A stretch of 64,000 nt of DNA, taken from NCBI GenBank assembly GCA_051025295.1, contig JBMGJV010000014.1; one strand, 5' to 3'. The notes under the pieces were generated by a model. The model saw only the letters and a program-made list of their open reading frames with translations, was not told the origin of the DNA and ran no database searches. The DNA comes from KBS-83 sp051025295 (GTDB lineage: Bacteria > Acidobacteriota > Terriglobia > Terriglobales > Acidobacteriaceae). The position numbers were made by a program, and so were the translations under genes. Shown one piece after another: positions 1 to 8,472 of the stretch; positions within the stretch are counted from its first letter, which is position 1, and each line of letters starts with the position of its first letter.

Positions 1-127
<127 letters not shown>

Positions 128-246
128 GGTCGCCTTCGGCCCGGCGTCACCTTCCCCACACTACCCGGTCGCCTTCGGCCCGGCGTCACCTTCCCCACAC
201 TACCCGGTCGCCTTCGGCCCGGCGTCACCTTCCCCGCACTACCCGG
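128..246. repeat. 39-bp tandem repeat, three copies
   Basis: Three head-to-tail units start at 128, 167 and 206, each 39 bp; the third differs from the first two by a single base near its end (CCCCGCACT instead of CCCCACACT). Each unit begins GGTCGCCTTCGGCCCGGCG and contains a small GCC-TTC-GGC hairpin. The array directly abuts the broken end of the 16S fragment. The open reading frames crossing it on both strands are products of the repeat (39 is divisible by 3) and are not credible genes. Confidence 0.9.
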
Positions 247-343
247 CAGTCGCCTAAGCATCAGCTCTAAATGAGCAGTCTTTCTGCTACTGAAGGTGCA
301 GGGAGACACGAAAGATCGTCACACTCTCGGGACATGATCTTCG

Positions 344-370
344 CGTATTCTCTCCTTGGAAGAGAATACG
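344..370 (+). promoter_or_regulatory. perfect hairpin just before the ribosome binding site of the 378 gene
   Basis: CGTATTCTCT (344-353) and AGAGAATACG (361-370) form a perfect 10-bp inverted repeat around a 7-nt loop. It is followed immediately by AAGG and the ATG at 378. No T-run follows, so it is not an intrinsic terminator. It could be an operator or an mRNA element limiting access to the start site. The function is inference. Confidence 0.4.
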
Positions 371-377
371 AAGGTTC

Positions 378-1187
378 ATGTCCCTTTCAACTTGGGAGTT
401 CGTAATCGTCGTCGCGTCAGTGATCCTGGAGATCACATTGACGGCACTTCTCCTGCGTAGACGCATTGCAAGCACCTATCCCAGCTTTTTTCTTTATCTG
501 TTCCTCAACCTGATTGAGGACCCCTCATCGATCGCAATCAGGCGCATCTCGCTTGACGTCTACACACAGTATTATTTCGTCATCACGGTACTGGACTACC
601 TCCTGCAACTCCTCATCCTGGGCGAGATTGCGAGAAACGTGTTCCGGCTATTTGATCGAAAACGCCCGTTCAGCTTGCGGCCTATCGCCGTGATTCTGAG
701 CTTTGTGCTGTTGGCCGCAATCGTAGTTACTGGTGCGCTGCAGCACTTCGCGCCTGGAGGTCTCAACGCCGCCTCCATCACTGTCCTCGAGCAGGCGCTC
801 GTGCGCATCTCCCTGATCCTGGCCGTACTCAAGATTCTTTTGTTTCTGTCGCTGGCGGGCTTTGCCCAGGTACTCGGGATCAGCTGGAAGGACCACGTCC
901 TTCAGCTCGCCTCAGGCTTCGCTTTCTTTGCCGCTGTCTCCGTCTACATTCAGTACGCGAATAGTCACGTTACCCATGGCGTGGCCTATCTCAAACATGT
1001 AGCAGTGCTTAACGACATCCAGGCAGGAGCGTATCTGCTCACCCTGGCCTTCTGGATCTGGGCGTTTTCCCGAAACGACGCACCGCGCAAAGAATTCACT
1101 CCCCAAATGCAGGAAGTTCTGGTAACAATAGCCCAGTCAGCTAAACGTACTCGATTAGCGGTTACCCGGAGCACTGAACGCAGATGA
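378..1187 (+). CDS. multi-pass membrane protein of unknown function
   Basis: The 269-residue product has about seven hydrophobic segments spread over residues 8-230 and a basic cytoplasmic-looking tail rich in Arg and Lys. I see no catalytic motif and do not recognise a named family, although uncharacterised seven-helix proteins of this type occur in acidobacteria. The ATG at 378 is preceded by a weak AAGG and by a perfect 10-bp hairpin at 344-370. The stop overlaps the start of the next gene by 4 nt (ATGA at 1184-1187), so the two are translationally coupled and probably act together. Confidence 0.8.
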   Translation: MSLSTWEFVIVVASVILEITLTALLLRRRIASTYPSFFLYLFLNLIEDPSSIAIRRISLDVYTQYYFVITVLDYLLQLLILGEIARNVFRLFDRKRPFSLRPIAVILSFVLLAAIVVTGALQHFAPGGLNAASITVLEQALVRISLILAVLKILLFLSLAGFAQVLGISWKDHVLQLASGFAFFAAVSVYIQYANSHVTHGVAYLKHVAVLNDIQAGAYLLTLAFWIWAFSRNDAPRKEFTPQMQEVLVTIAQSAKRTRLAVTRSTERR

Positions 1188-1705
1188 CGTACTCAGCCTT
1201 TCAGATCCTGCTCGCTGTCTCCCTCCTCGTCGTGGTGGGGCTGTGGCGTCGTCAGCAGACGAAGCGAAAACAGCGCACCTGGGACGAGATCGTGTCCGCT
1301 CTACGGGTCAATGACTGGGGCCTCGAAGATGTTTCGGACCGCTATCTTTACCGGGGCGGTATCAATGCGACTCCCACCGACATCTGGGCACGAATCGACG
1401 GCGCCCGCGGTCTCTGGGCCATGTACTGCAATGCGCCCCTTCTGCTCCAGCTCGCCGACTACGCAGCCGAACACGGCACAGATCCGGACGAAGCACTGCT
1501 CGAGGGCCTGCGTAGTGACGCCTTCCAGATTCGCCTGTGCGTGCTGATGGCCCTGGGCAAGTACGCGCTGTCGCACTCAACAGTCGGTGCTTCGGTCAAC
1601 GCACATCGCGCAACTGCGATGTACAGCGAGATGCTAGCCCGCCTCACCACCTTGTTCCAGGACAGCGCCGGTCAGCTCTTCCCCAAATACCTCGAAGCGA
1701 TGTGA
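1184..1705 (+). CDS. small membrane-anchored protein of unknown function
   Basis: This 173-residue product starts with a single transmembrane anchor (about residues 5-21), followed by a basic stop-transfer stretch (RRQQTKRKQR) and a soluble, mainly helical domain that should lie in the cytoplasm. No conserved enzyme motif is visible. It overlaps the upstream membrane-protein gene by 4 nt and is closed by a strong bidirectional terminator at 1725, so the pair forms a complete two-gene transcription unit. The family is not recognised. Confidence 0.75.
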   Translation: MTYSAFQILLAVSLLVVVGLWRRQQTKRKQRTWDEIVSALRVNDWGLEDVSDRYLYRGGINATPTDIWARIDGARGLWAMYCNAPLLLQLADYAAEHGTDPDEALLEGLRSDAFQIRLCVLMALGKYALSHSTVGASVNAHRATAMYSEMLARLTTLFQDSAGQLFPKYLEAM

Positions 1706-1724
1706 TTCACTCCGTCGCTGCAGC

Positions 1725-1758
1725 AAGAGAGCCTGCCCTCGCGGCAGGCTCTCTTGTT
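1725..1758. terminator. bidirectional intrinsic terminator
   Basis: The 13-bp perfect stem AAGAGAGCCTGCC / GGCAGGCTCTCTT (1725-1737 with 1743-1755) has a 5-nt loop and is followed by TTGTT. It lies between two convergent genes. It can end the two-gene unit on the plus strand and, with the A-rich side read as T-rich, also the aldo/keto reductase on the minus strand. Confidence 0.85.
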
Positions 1759-1773
1759 CTCAGAGCTCATGGA

Positions 1774-2784
1774 CTAGGCGAGCAGCCGGTCCGCCGCACT
1801 GCGCAACTGCTCGTATTCAATGTCACTTAGAGTGAAGGATGTGGCTGGGAAGGTTCCGTCCACCTGGTCGGGACGCCGGGCGCCCACAATGGCCGCCGTG
1901 ACGGCAGGATGGTGCAGGGTGTACGCAATCGCGACGACACCTGCTTCGACCCCATGCCGCTTCGCAATGGCGCGCAACTCCTCGACGAGTGCGAGGTTTT
2001 TCTCAAGCTTGGGCGCCAGGAACTGCGGACTCCGCCGACGCCAGTCGTCCTCTGGCATCGCGTCGATGCGCTCCTTGCTCATGCGCCCGGTCAGCAGGCC
2101 CGAGGCCATTGGCGAGTAATTGATCACGCCCACACCATGCTTCTTGCACCAGGGCAGAATCTCCGCCTCCACCTTGCGATTCACGAGTGAGTAGGGCGGC
2201 TGCAGCGAGGTGATGGGAGCGATCCTGGCTGCACGTTCCATCTGCGCAACGTTGAAATTCGACACGCCCAGGTAGCGGACCTTGCCCTCCTGCTGCAGGC
2301 GAGCCATCGTCTCCCAGCCCTCTTCGATCTCACCTTCGGGGTCAGGCCAGTGGATCTGGTAGAGGTCGATCACATCGACCTTGAGCCGACGGAGCGACGA
2401 CTCGAGCTCTTCGCGTACGGAGGCGCCTTTCAGACTGCGGTAAATTTTGCGCTCCTTGTCCCAGCGCATCGAGCATTTGGTGAACAGATATGGTTTCTGC
2501 GCGGACTGCTCCAGAGCACGCGCGACTACCTCTTCCGAGTGGCCCAGCCCATAGATGGCCGCTGTGTCGATCCAGTTGATGCCCCGCTCAAGCGCGCGCC
2601 GGATCGCCGCGACCGACTCGTCGTCTTCCTGGTGACCCCACGCGAACTGCCAGTCACCGCCGCCGATGGCCCATGCGCCGAACCCGATCCGCGTGATCTC
2701 CATGTCAGAGTTGCCCAGTTTGCGTGTGGGCAGATGCTGTGTTTTGCCTGCTGCTGTCGTGCTCGATCCGGATGTTGTCGCCAT
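1774..2784 (-). CDS. aldo/keto reductase
   Basis: The 336-residue product is an NADPH-dependent aldo/keto reductase with a (beta/alpha)8 barrel. The catalytic tetrad is visible as Asp and Tyr in IDTAAIYG, Lys in LFTKCS and His in IYQIHWPD. The C-terminal NAD(P)-binding signature GARRPDQV is also present. It most resembles the group of general-stress and sugar-handling AKRs. The frame stays open upstream to 3057, but that extension would cover the rpsP promoter and start, so the ATG at 2784 opening MATTSGSS is preferred. About 25 residues of low-complexity sequence precede the barrel. The gene converges on the 1184 gene and is divergent from rpsP. The natural substrate is unknown. Confidence 0.92.
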   Translation of the reverse strand: MATTSGSSTTAAGKTQHLPTRKLGNSDMEITRIGFGAWAIGGGDWQFAWGHQEDDESVAAIRRALERGINWIDTAAIYGLGHSEEVVARALEQSAQKPYLFTKCSMRWDKERKIYRSLKGASVREELESSLRRLKVDVIDLYQIHWPDPEGEIEEGWETMARLQQEGKVRYLGVSNFNVAQMERAARIAPITSLQPPYSLVNRKVEAEILPWCKKHGVGVINYSPMASGLLTGRMSKERIDAMPEDDWRRRSPQFLAPKLEKNLALVEELRAIAKRHGVEAGVVAIAYTLHHPAVTAAIVGARRPDQVDGTFPATSFTLSDIEYEQLRSAADRLLA

Positions 2785-2875
2785 GGCTCGTTCGATGACG
2801 GCGGCACGGGATCGGTTTCGGCTTGTGGAACACGTATGTTGATGCTCTGACGTTGCTCTGGCCAGCCGCCGGTGC

Positions 2876-2904
2876 TTGCGGAAAGCAGGGGCTTCAGCGA
2901 TACT
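2876..2904 (+). promoter_or_regulatory. possible sigma-70 promoter of the rpsP operon
   Basis: TTGCGG at 2876-2881 and GATACT at 2899-2904 are separated by 17 nt and point toward rpsP, giving a leader of roughly 110 nt. The match to consensus is partial (4 of 6 and 5 of 6). The position in the divergent AKR-rpsP spacer supports it. Confidence 0.35.
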
Positions 2905-3019
2905 TGATGGGTTGGGAGTGGTGCGGGTGCCATCGCTATCCGCGTCGCCGCTGGCGTCATCGCCGGCCGGCCTCATCATCCCGAGACATCGTTCAAGGTA
3001 GCTGAAAGGAAACATTCCT

Positions 3020-3280
3020 GTGCTGATGATTCGTTTGGCGCGCTTCGGAGCGCGCAAGCAGCCGTATTACCGCGTTGTGGTGATCGAGAAGGATCGTGCG
3101 CGCAATGGCCGTTCGATCGAAGTGGTGGGCACCTACAATCCGCGCACTAATCCGGCGACCGTGCTGCTCAAGAAGGACCGCATTGAGCACTGGACCGGCC
3201 ACGGCGCCCAGCTTTCCGATCGTGTCGCGAAGCTGCTGAAGAACTACCAGCCCGCCCCGTCCGCAACCATCACCGCATAA
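3020..3280 (+). CDS. rpsP: 30S ribosomal protein S16
   Basis: The 86-residue product has the S16 N-terminus IRLARFGARKQPYYRVVV and the central GTYNP motif, so it is a small-subunit protein needed for 30S assembly. The GTG at 3020 is chosen because GAAAGGA (3004-3010) lies 9 nt upstream; the in-frame ATG at 3026 is a possible alternative but sits too far from that site. It heads the usual rpsP-khpA-rimM-trmD order, with 69 nt to the KH-domain gene. Confidence 0.97.
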   Translation: MLMIRLARFGARKQPYYRVVVIEKDRARNGRSIEVVGTYNPRTNPATVLLKKDRIEHWTGHGAQLSDRVAKLLKNYQPAPSATITA

Positions 3281-3349
3281 GCGCGCGCCGAGCATCATGC
3301 CCGGCTGCTTTGCCTGCTGCACATCTCTGCTGGAGTCGGTCTACATCCT

Positions 3350-3694
3350 ATGACCCACGATGAGAAGCTGGACGCCGCCGAAGCTCTGATGACGTCCATC
3401 GCTCGCGCCCTGGTGGACGCGCCCGATCAAGTGCTGGTCGAGGCCGTCGAAGGAGATGAGGGCGACGATCTTAACGTGCTGGAAATGCGCGTCGCTCCGG
3501 ATGATGTGGGCAAGATCATCGGCAAGCAGGGCCGCACCGTCCGCTCCATGCGCACCATCCTCTCGGCGGTCGCGCAGGCGCATCATCTCCGCTATGAGCT
3601 GGATGTGGTTGAAGATGAAGACGAGGATGCCGAGGACGAAGATGACCTCGACGAGATCGTCCCGGGTGGCAGTGAATCCTCCACTGCTGGCTGA
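3350..3694 (+). CDS. khpA: KH-domain RNA-binding protein KhpA
   Basis: The 114-residue protein has one KH fold with the RNA-binding GxxG loop as GKIIGKQGRT (around residues 54-63). Family members bind structured RNA and, in Gram-positives, act with KhpB in cell-length control. The last 30 residues form an unusually acidic tail of Asp and Glu that is not part of the KH core; its role is not known. The position between rpsP and rimM is the conserved one. Confidence 0.93.
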   Translation: MTHDEKLDAAEALMTSIARALVDAPDQVLVEAVEGDEGDDLNVLEMRVAPDDVGKIIGKQGRTVRSMRTILSAVAQAHHLRYELDVVEDEDEDAEDEDDLDEIVPGGSESSTAG

Positions 3695-3730
3695 TTCGCG
3701 CTTCAATTCCCCGCTCTGCCCGACCTCCGT

Positions 3731-4357
3731 ATGACTATGCCCTCTGCACCTGACGACGCCGACCTCGTCCGCCTTGCTACGCTCGTGCGTCCGCAGGGGC
3801 GGCATGGTGAGATCCTTGCCGACATCCTGACCGACTTTCCTGAGCGGTTCGCCGAACGCAAGGACGTGTGGCTCGTCTCTGAGCAGAACTCGCAGCCATC
3901 GCGACAAGCGAAACTCGAGCGTGCATGGCCTCATAAGGGCCGCATTGTGCTCAAGTTTGCCGGCGTGGACTCGATCAACGACGCTTCCTTGCTCAATGGC
4001 TGGTCCGTGGCCATTCCGCGCGATCAGCGTGCGGCTCTCGATGAGGACGCGGTCTACATCGACGACCTCGTTGGCTGCCGCCTTTTTGACGAGACGACCA
4101 GCCTCGACCTGGGCACGGTGCGCGGCGTGGAGCGTGGCGAGGGCGGCGCGGCCGATCTGCTGCTCATCGCTCGCGATGAGCAGCCGGCGAGCAACAAAGA
4201 TGATCTGCTCGTGCCATTTGCAAAAGCGTATCTGGTCGGGATGGATCTGCAACAGCGCTCATTGCGTATGCGGCTGCCTGCCGGGCTGGCCGATCTGAAC
4301 GCGCCGCTGACGCCAGAAGAGCGCGAACTGCAGCAACGCGCCCGCGAGGACGCCTGA
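3731..4357 (+). CDS. rimM: ribosome maturation factor RimM
   Basis: The 208-residue product has the N-terminal RimM beta-barrel (VRPQGRHGEILADILTDFPERF) and a C-terminal PRC-barrel region (LVGCRLFDE...LGTVRGVE...LLVPFAKAYL). RimM binds S19 and helps mature the 30S head. The gene follows khpA by 36 nt and precedes trmD by 8 nt, so it is almost certainly in the same mRNA. The length is slightly above the usual 170-180 because of a charged C-terminal tail. Confidence 0.95.
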   Translation: MTMPSAPDDADLVRLATLVRPQGRHGEILADILTDFPERFAERKDVWLVSEQNSQPSRQAKLERAWPHKGRIVLKFAGVDSINDASLLNGWSVAIPRDQRAALDEDAVYIDDLVGCRLFDETTSLDLGTVRGVERGEGGAADLLLIARDEQPASNKDDLLVPFAKAYLVGMDLQQRSLRMRLPAGLADLNAPLTPEERELQQRAREDA

Positions 4358-4365
4358 CGCCCGCA

Positions 4366-5196
4366 ATGCTCGCCTCCCTTCGCTTCGATATCATCAGTAT
4401 CTTTCCAGCATTCTTCGATGGCTTTCTGAGCCACGGCATGGTTCGCCGTGCGGTCGAAACAGGTGCGATCGCCTGCGCGCGTCACGACCTGCGCGACTTC
4501 ACCACGGATCGCCATCGCACGGTGGACGACCGCCCCTTCGGTGGTGGCGAGGGCATGGTGCTGAAGCCGGAGCCGCTGGCCACGGCCATCGAATCGCTCG
4601 GGCTGGTCCCGCGCGAAGAGCGCAGTGCAGCGCGCCAGTCGGTGATCCTGCTCTCCGCACAGGGTACGCGCTTCACGCAGGCCACGGCGCGCGAACTCGC
4701 CGGGCTCGACCGCATCGTGCTGCTCTGCGGTCGATACGAAGGTGTGGATGAGCGCATCTCTACGCTCTTCTGCGATCGCGAACTCTCCATCGGCGATTAC
4801 GTGCTAACCGGCGGCGAGTTGGGCGCGGCGGTGATCGTGGACGCGGTCACGCGGCTGCTGCCGGGCGTGCTCGGCAACGAAGCGTCTTCAGCCTTTGAGA
4901 GCTTTGGCCTGCCGGAAGACAGCGCAACGGAGCCTAGCACCGCGCCGCGCTCGACGCACGGGAGCGGCGGCCTGCTCGATTACCCGCACTACACGCGCCC
5001 TCCCGAATTTCGCGGCCTCGCAGTGCCGGACGTGCTTGCGGGAGGGGACCATGCGGCGATCCGCCGCTGGCGTCGCGAGCAGGCCCTACTAAAAACGCTG
5101 CGCAACCGGCCGGACCTGCTGACCACCGCCGCGCTCAGCCCTGCGGATCGCGCGTTCCTGGCGCAGGCGGAACGCCATCGTCACGGCGACGATTAG
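4366..5196 (+). CDS. trmD: tRNA (guanine-37-N1) methyltransferase
   Basis: The 276-residue SPOUT methyltransferase methylates G37 of tRNAs reading CNN/GGN codons and prevents frameshifting. The N-terminal FDIISIFPAFFDGFLSHGM, the AdoMet knot motifs LLCGRYEGVDERI and SIGDYVLTGGELGA, and the C-terminal LLDYPHYTRPPEFRG followed by VPDVLAGGDHA are all intact. An insertion of about 15 Ser/Thr/Pro-rich residues precedes LLDYPHYTRP. It ends the rpsP block; its last 4 nt overlap the tail of a VWA gene on the other strand. Confidence 0.97.
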   Translation: MLASLRFDIISIFPAFFDGFLSHGMVRRAVETGAIACARHDLRDFTTDRHRTVDDRPFGGGEGMVLKPEPLATAIESLGLVPREERSAARQSVILLSAQGTRFTQATARELAGLDRIVLLCGRYEGVDERISTLFCDRELSIGDYVLTGGELGAAVIVDAVTRLLPGVLGNEASSAFESFGLPEDSATEPSTAPRSTHGSGGLLDYPHYTRPPEFRGLAVPDVLAGGDHAAIRRWRREQALLKTLRNRPDLLTTAALSPADRAFLAQAERHRHGDD

Positions 5197-6287
5197 GGCT
5201 GCCGCGTTTGCGCCCAGTAGCTCTTGCGGGCCGTGATCTCGAGCTTCGTATCCTGCTTCACCTCCACCGCAATCGTGTGCAGACCCGGATGAGGATCTTG
5301 CGGGCGAAAGCTCAGGACGTATCGGTTGGGCACGTGATTTGACACCGTCAGCATGGCCTTTTCGAGACTCCTGCGGTCTTTGAAGCTGTAGAACTCTCCA
5401 CCAGTAAGCGTGGCGACTGTCTGCGGCGCATTGTGGCGCAGCTGGTTCATCGCGACCATGCCAGCGACCTTCGCCAAACGCAGCGGCGGGGCCAGCAGCC
5501 CGAGACAGTGGTATGTCTTCTCCAGCTTCTTCTTGTGACGCGAGGGATCCTCGTTGGGATCTGTTGCGAAGCATCCTCCGGGTGGCCCCGGGTCTGGATC
5601 GTTGATGATGCGCTTAGCCTCGTCGCCGGCAGCAGACCTGGTCGAACCGAACGCGAAGCTGTAAATGATCGTGTTGGTATCGCTGACCGCGCGCACTGCG
5701 TCTTCGAGCGCGGTTTGGCTTCCGTGATCAACCGTCTCGCTGATCAGCAGGATGGCGCGCCGGTACTGCTGCGGCTGATCGTGCAGCTGTTCGACGGCAT
5801 AGCGCAGCGCGTCGTAGATAGCCGCCCCGCTGTCTCCTGACTTCAGCTCTTTGAGGCCATCGGCTACGCGATCAGTGTCCGGGGTAAAGTCCCGCAACAT
5901 CCGTGGTTCGCTGTCGAAGCCGATCAGGCTGACACGATGGGCCACGTCGCCGACCAGAGCTTCGACCGTCGTGCCCAGACTGCGGTAGTCATCGAGGTGC
6001 CTCGCGCCGGCGCCGCCAACCTGCACCACAACAGCGAGCGCCAGCGGCTCACGGTCAGTGTCGCTTTCAAGCGTGAGCGTCTGGGGCACTCCGTCGTCCG
6101 TCAAGACGAAGTCCTGCGCAGTCAGCGTGTAGACGGGCGCACCTGCGCTGTTGCGGACCAGTGCCGGGACGAGGACCAGCGTGGTGCCGGCGCGAAAAAC
6201 GGGAGCAGCGGGCGCGGGCGGTTCCTGCGCGGGCGCGCTTGCTGCCGCCGTGACCAGCCCGCTGACTGCCAGGACGAGAAAGAACAT
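5193..6287 (-). CDS. secreted VWA-domain protein (VWFA-related acidobacterial family)
   Basis: The 364-residue product has a signal peptide (residues 1 to about 20) and a von Willebrand A-like domain from about residue 35 to 250. It belongs to the VWFA-related family common in acidobacteria (TLVLVPALVRNSAGAPV then LTAQDFVLTDDG). The metal-ion MIDAS motif DxSxS is not present: the corresponding strand reads VVVQVGGAG, so metal-dependent ligand binding is doubtful. The ATG at 6287 opens the signal peptide; a GTG at 6308 would add seven residues. The gene is inserted opposite to the ribosomal genes between trmD and rplS, overlapping the end of trmD by 4 nt. Confidence 0.82.
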   Translation of the reverse strand: MFFLVLAVSGLVTAAASAPAQEPPAPAAPVFRAGTTLVLVPALVRNSAGAPVYTLTAQDFVLTDDGVPQTLTLESDTDREPLALAVVVQVGGAGARHLDDYRSLGTTVEALVGDVAHRVSLIGFDSEPRMLRDFTPDTDRVADGLKELKSGDSGAAIYDALRYAVEQLHDQPQQYRRAILLISETVDHGSQTALEDAVRAVSDTNTIIYSFAFGSTRSAAGDEAKRIINDPDPGPPGGCFATDPNEDPSRHKKKLEKTYHCLGLLAPPLRLAKVAGMVAMNQLRHNAPQTVATLTGGEFYSFKDRRSLEKAMLTVSNHVPNRYVLSFRPQDPHPGLHTIAVEVKQDTKLEITARKSYWAQTRQP

Positions 6288-6422
6288 TACTCTGAGCAAG
6301 GGTGTCACGTGCCCATTCCGTCGCAGCGCGCCCAGCAGAACAGACGCGATGCGACGTGTCTCCGTGCAGATCGTCTGCCGTTTGTGTACACTAAACCTTC
6401 GAGTCCAACCCAGGAAATTGCT

Positions 6423-6776
6423 ATGTCTATTCATCCAGTGATGCAGCGTCTTGCCGAGAAGCTCCAGCGGACGGACCTTCCCGACTTCGTTCCGGGCGAC
6501 ACAGTTCGCGTGCAGGTCAAGATCAAAGAAGGCGAGAAAGAGCGTCTGCAGGCGTTTGAGGGCATTGTGATTGCCCGGAAGAACGGCCCGCAGGGATCCT
6601 TCACCGTGCGTAAGATGAGCTTCGGCCAGGGCGTCGAGCGCATCTTCCCTCTCAACTCCAAGGTCATCGACAAGATCGAGAAGATCCGCTCTGCGCGCGT
6701 GCGCCGCGCCAAGCTCTTCTACCTCCGCGGTCTGCGTGGCAAGGCAGCCCGTCTCAAGGAGATCGAGCGCACCTAG
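6423..6776 (+). CDS. rplS: 50S ribosomal protein L19
   Basis: The 117-residue product has the L19 signature FVPGDTVRVQVKIKEGEKER and the C-terminal RRAKLFYLRGLRGKAARLKE; L19 sits at the 30S-50S interface. The start ATG at 6423 follows AGGAA (6412-6416) at a good distance, and a TACACT -10 hexamer lies at 6387-6392. Because the VWA gene separates it from trmD, it needs this promoter of its own. A terminator follows at 6797. Confidence 0.97.
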   Translation: MSIHPVMQRLAEKLQRTDLPDFVPGDTVRVQVKIKEGEKERLQAFEGIVIARKNGPQGSFTVRKMSFGQGVERIFPLNSKVIDKIEKIRSARVRRAKLFYLRGLRGKAARLKEIERT

Positions 6777-6796
6777 CGCTTCGTTTCGGATTCGCA

Positions 6797-6825
6797 GGGC
6801 CCCGGCATATCGCCGGGGCCTTGTT
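6797..6825 (+). terminator. intrinsic terminator after rplS
   Basis: GGCCCCGGC (6798-6806) pairs with GCCGGGGCC (6812-6820) around a 5-nt loop and is followed by TTGTT. It separates rplS from rnhB, which has its own -10 hexamer at 6858. Confidence 0.8.
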
Positions 6826-6857
6826 GCGTCTGCCGTCCCATTCACAGCATGCGCCAG

Positions 6858-6863
6858 TACACT
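6858..6863 (+). promoter_or_regulatory. -10 hexamer of rnhB, likely leaderless
   Basis: TACACT ends 7 nt before the rnhB ATG, so transcription would begin at or next to the start codon. No Shine-Dalgarno sequence lies between them. The same geometry recurs at other genes in this window. Confidence 0.5.
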
Positions 6864-6870
6864 AAAGTCG

Positions 6871-7722
6871 ATGTGCCCTCCCAGGTTGGTGTCGGAGCAG
6901 GAGATCGAGCGGCTCGAGGATGACGCCCTCTCTCCGTCCACGCGAAAGATGCGCATGCTGCGCAAGCTCCGCTGTGGGCTGCGCTATGAGCGCGAGGCGC
7001 GAGCCGCCGGCGCTGTTCACATCGCGGGTGTGGATGAGGTAGGCCGTGGCGCGCTCTTCGGGCCCGTGGTCGCCGCAGCCGTCATCCTTCCGCCAGAGTG
7101 CCGCATCCGCGGCCTGCGCGACTCAAAGCAGCTCGAGGTGGACGACCGCGAGCGCCTCGCTAAGATCGTCGAGCAGCGCGCCATCGCGATCGCAATCGAA
7201 GAGGTCGACGCGGAGACGATCGATCGCCTGAACATCTACCACGCTTCGAAGCTGGCCATGCTGCGCGCCGTTGTGCGGCTGACGCCCGCGGCCGATCATC
7301 TGCTGATCGATGCTCTGCGACTGGATCTGCAATGTGCACAGACCAGCATCATCTACGGCGACTCCCTCTCGCTTTCCATTGCGGCCGCGTCTGTCGTCGC
7401 GAAGGTGTATCGCGACCGACGAATGTGCGAGTACCACGAGCAGTGGCCGCAGTACGGCCTCAATTCGCACAAGGGATACTCGACGCCAGAGCACAAGCGC
7501 GCACTCACGCGGCACGGTCCCACGCCGCTGCATCGCTTCAGCTTTCGCCCTGTATCGCTGCGCTCGCTGCCCTGGGATTTGCCCACGGCGCTCGATCCGG
7601 AGCTCGCCTGCGCTGCGGCTCCCCTAGCTGAGCCGGTCTTCGAACCCAACATGTTTCGCGAAACGAACCCTGGAGGAGAGCCGATTGGCCTTACGGCTGA
7701 TGTGCGTCACAGCGCACCCTGA
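6871..7722 (+). CDS. rnhB: ribonuclease HII
   Basis: RNase HII removes RNA from RNA-DNA hybrids and single ribonucleotides from DNA. In this 283-residue protein the catalytic acids are visible: Asp55 and Glu56 in GVDEVGRG, Asp147 in LLIDAL and Asp182 in AKVYRDR; the HKGYSTPEH motif follows. It carries about 45 extra N-terminal residues and a tail of about 50 residues after the core. The ATG at 6871 lies 7 nt after a TACACT hexamer. The 3' end overlaps the next gene by 38 nt. Confidence 0.93.
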   Translation: MCPPRLVSEQEIERLEDDALSPSTRKMRMLRKLRCGLRYEREARAAGAVHIAGVDEVGRGALFGPVVAAAVILPPECRIRGLRDSKQLEVDDRERLAKIVEQRAIAIAIEEVDAETIDRLNIYHASKLAMLRAVVRLTPAADHLLIDALRLDLQCAQTSIIYGDSLSLSIAAASVVAKVYRDRRMCEYHEQWPQYGLNSHKGYSTPEHKRALTRHGPTPLHRFSFRPVSLRSLPWDLPTALDPELACAAAPLAEPVFEPNMFRETNPGGEPIGLTADVRHSAP

Positions 7723-8455
7723 CGATGAGAGCGGCGACTTCGGCGGCGCGCTGCGGATGGCGCACCAGCGCGGCGCGGACACACGCGTGCTCTGCCTCAC
7801 CGAGGGACGTGCAGCATCCCATCGCGGCGACACACGCAGCGATGACGAACTCGCCGCAGCGCGGCTCGCTGAGCTGGATGAGTCGTGCCGCATCCTCGGC
7901 GTCACCGGGTACGAGGTCTGGCACTATCCCGACGGCAAGCTGATTGAAGCCAATCTCTTCGAGATCACCACGCGCGTCGTCGAGCGCTTCCGTCAGTTCC
8001 GACCACACATCGTGCTTACCTTCGGCGGTGATGGTGGGCCGAACCTGCACCGCGATCACGCCGTCGCCAGCTTTGTCGCAACGGCGGCCTTTCACTGGAG
8101 TGGGCGCAGCAACTTCGCGCCCGAGCAGCTTGCATTCGGGCTGCCGATGTGGACGCCGCACAAGCTCTACTACTCGTCCTCGCCATTCACTATCTCGAAG
8201 TTCGAAGAGGAAGCAGCGATTGCGCCGCGCACGCCGGTCTCGCTCACGCTTGATGTCGGCGACCTGCTCGCGGTCAAGCAGGCTGCGCTTGCAGCACATG
8301 CGACGCAGGGAGTGCTGGACCGTGCCGGTGAGGCACTCGCCAAATACGGCCACGAGGAGCGCTACCTGCTTGCGTCCGCGCGTGACCCGGAACGCTTCGC
8401 TGGTGAGACGGACATGTTCGCCGGTATCGACGAACGCGACGGCGAACACGACTAG
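7685..8455 (+). CDS. PIG-L family N-acetylglucosaminyl deacetylase
   Basis: The 256-residue enzyme has the zinc-binding AHPDDE motif (residues 10-15) and the downstream NLHRDHA histidine motif of the LmbE/PIG-L family, which removes acetyl groups from GlcNAc-containing conjugates, for instance in bacillithiol or mycothiol synthesis. The substrate here is unknown. The TTG at 7685 is preferred over the ATG at 7700 because a strong GGAGGAG lies a few nt before it. It begins inside the end of rnhB and is therefore probably co-transcribed with it. Confidence 0.88.
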   Translation: MALRLMCVTAHPDDESGDFGGALRMAHQRGADTRVLCLTEGRAASHRGDTRSDDELAAARLAELDESCRILGVTGYEVWHYPDGKLIEANLFEITTRVVERFRQFRPHIVLTFGGDGGPNLHRDHAVASFVATAAFHWSGRSNFAPEQLAFGLPMWTPHKLYYSSSPFTISKFEEEAAIAPRTPVSLTLDVGDLLAVKQAALAAHATQGVLDRAGEALAKYGHEERYLLASARDPERFAGETDMFAGIDERDGEHD

Positions 8456-8472
8456 AGGACACGAGGGCCAGC

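Noticed and set aside
2785..3057. N-terminal extension of the aldo/keto reductase
   Set aside because: It would add 91 low-similarity residues, overlap rpsP and its ribosome binding site on the other strand, and lies outside the AKR fold.
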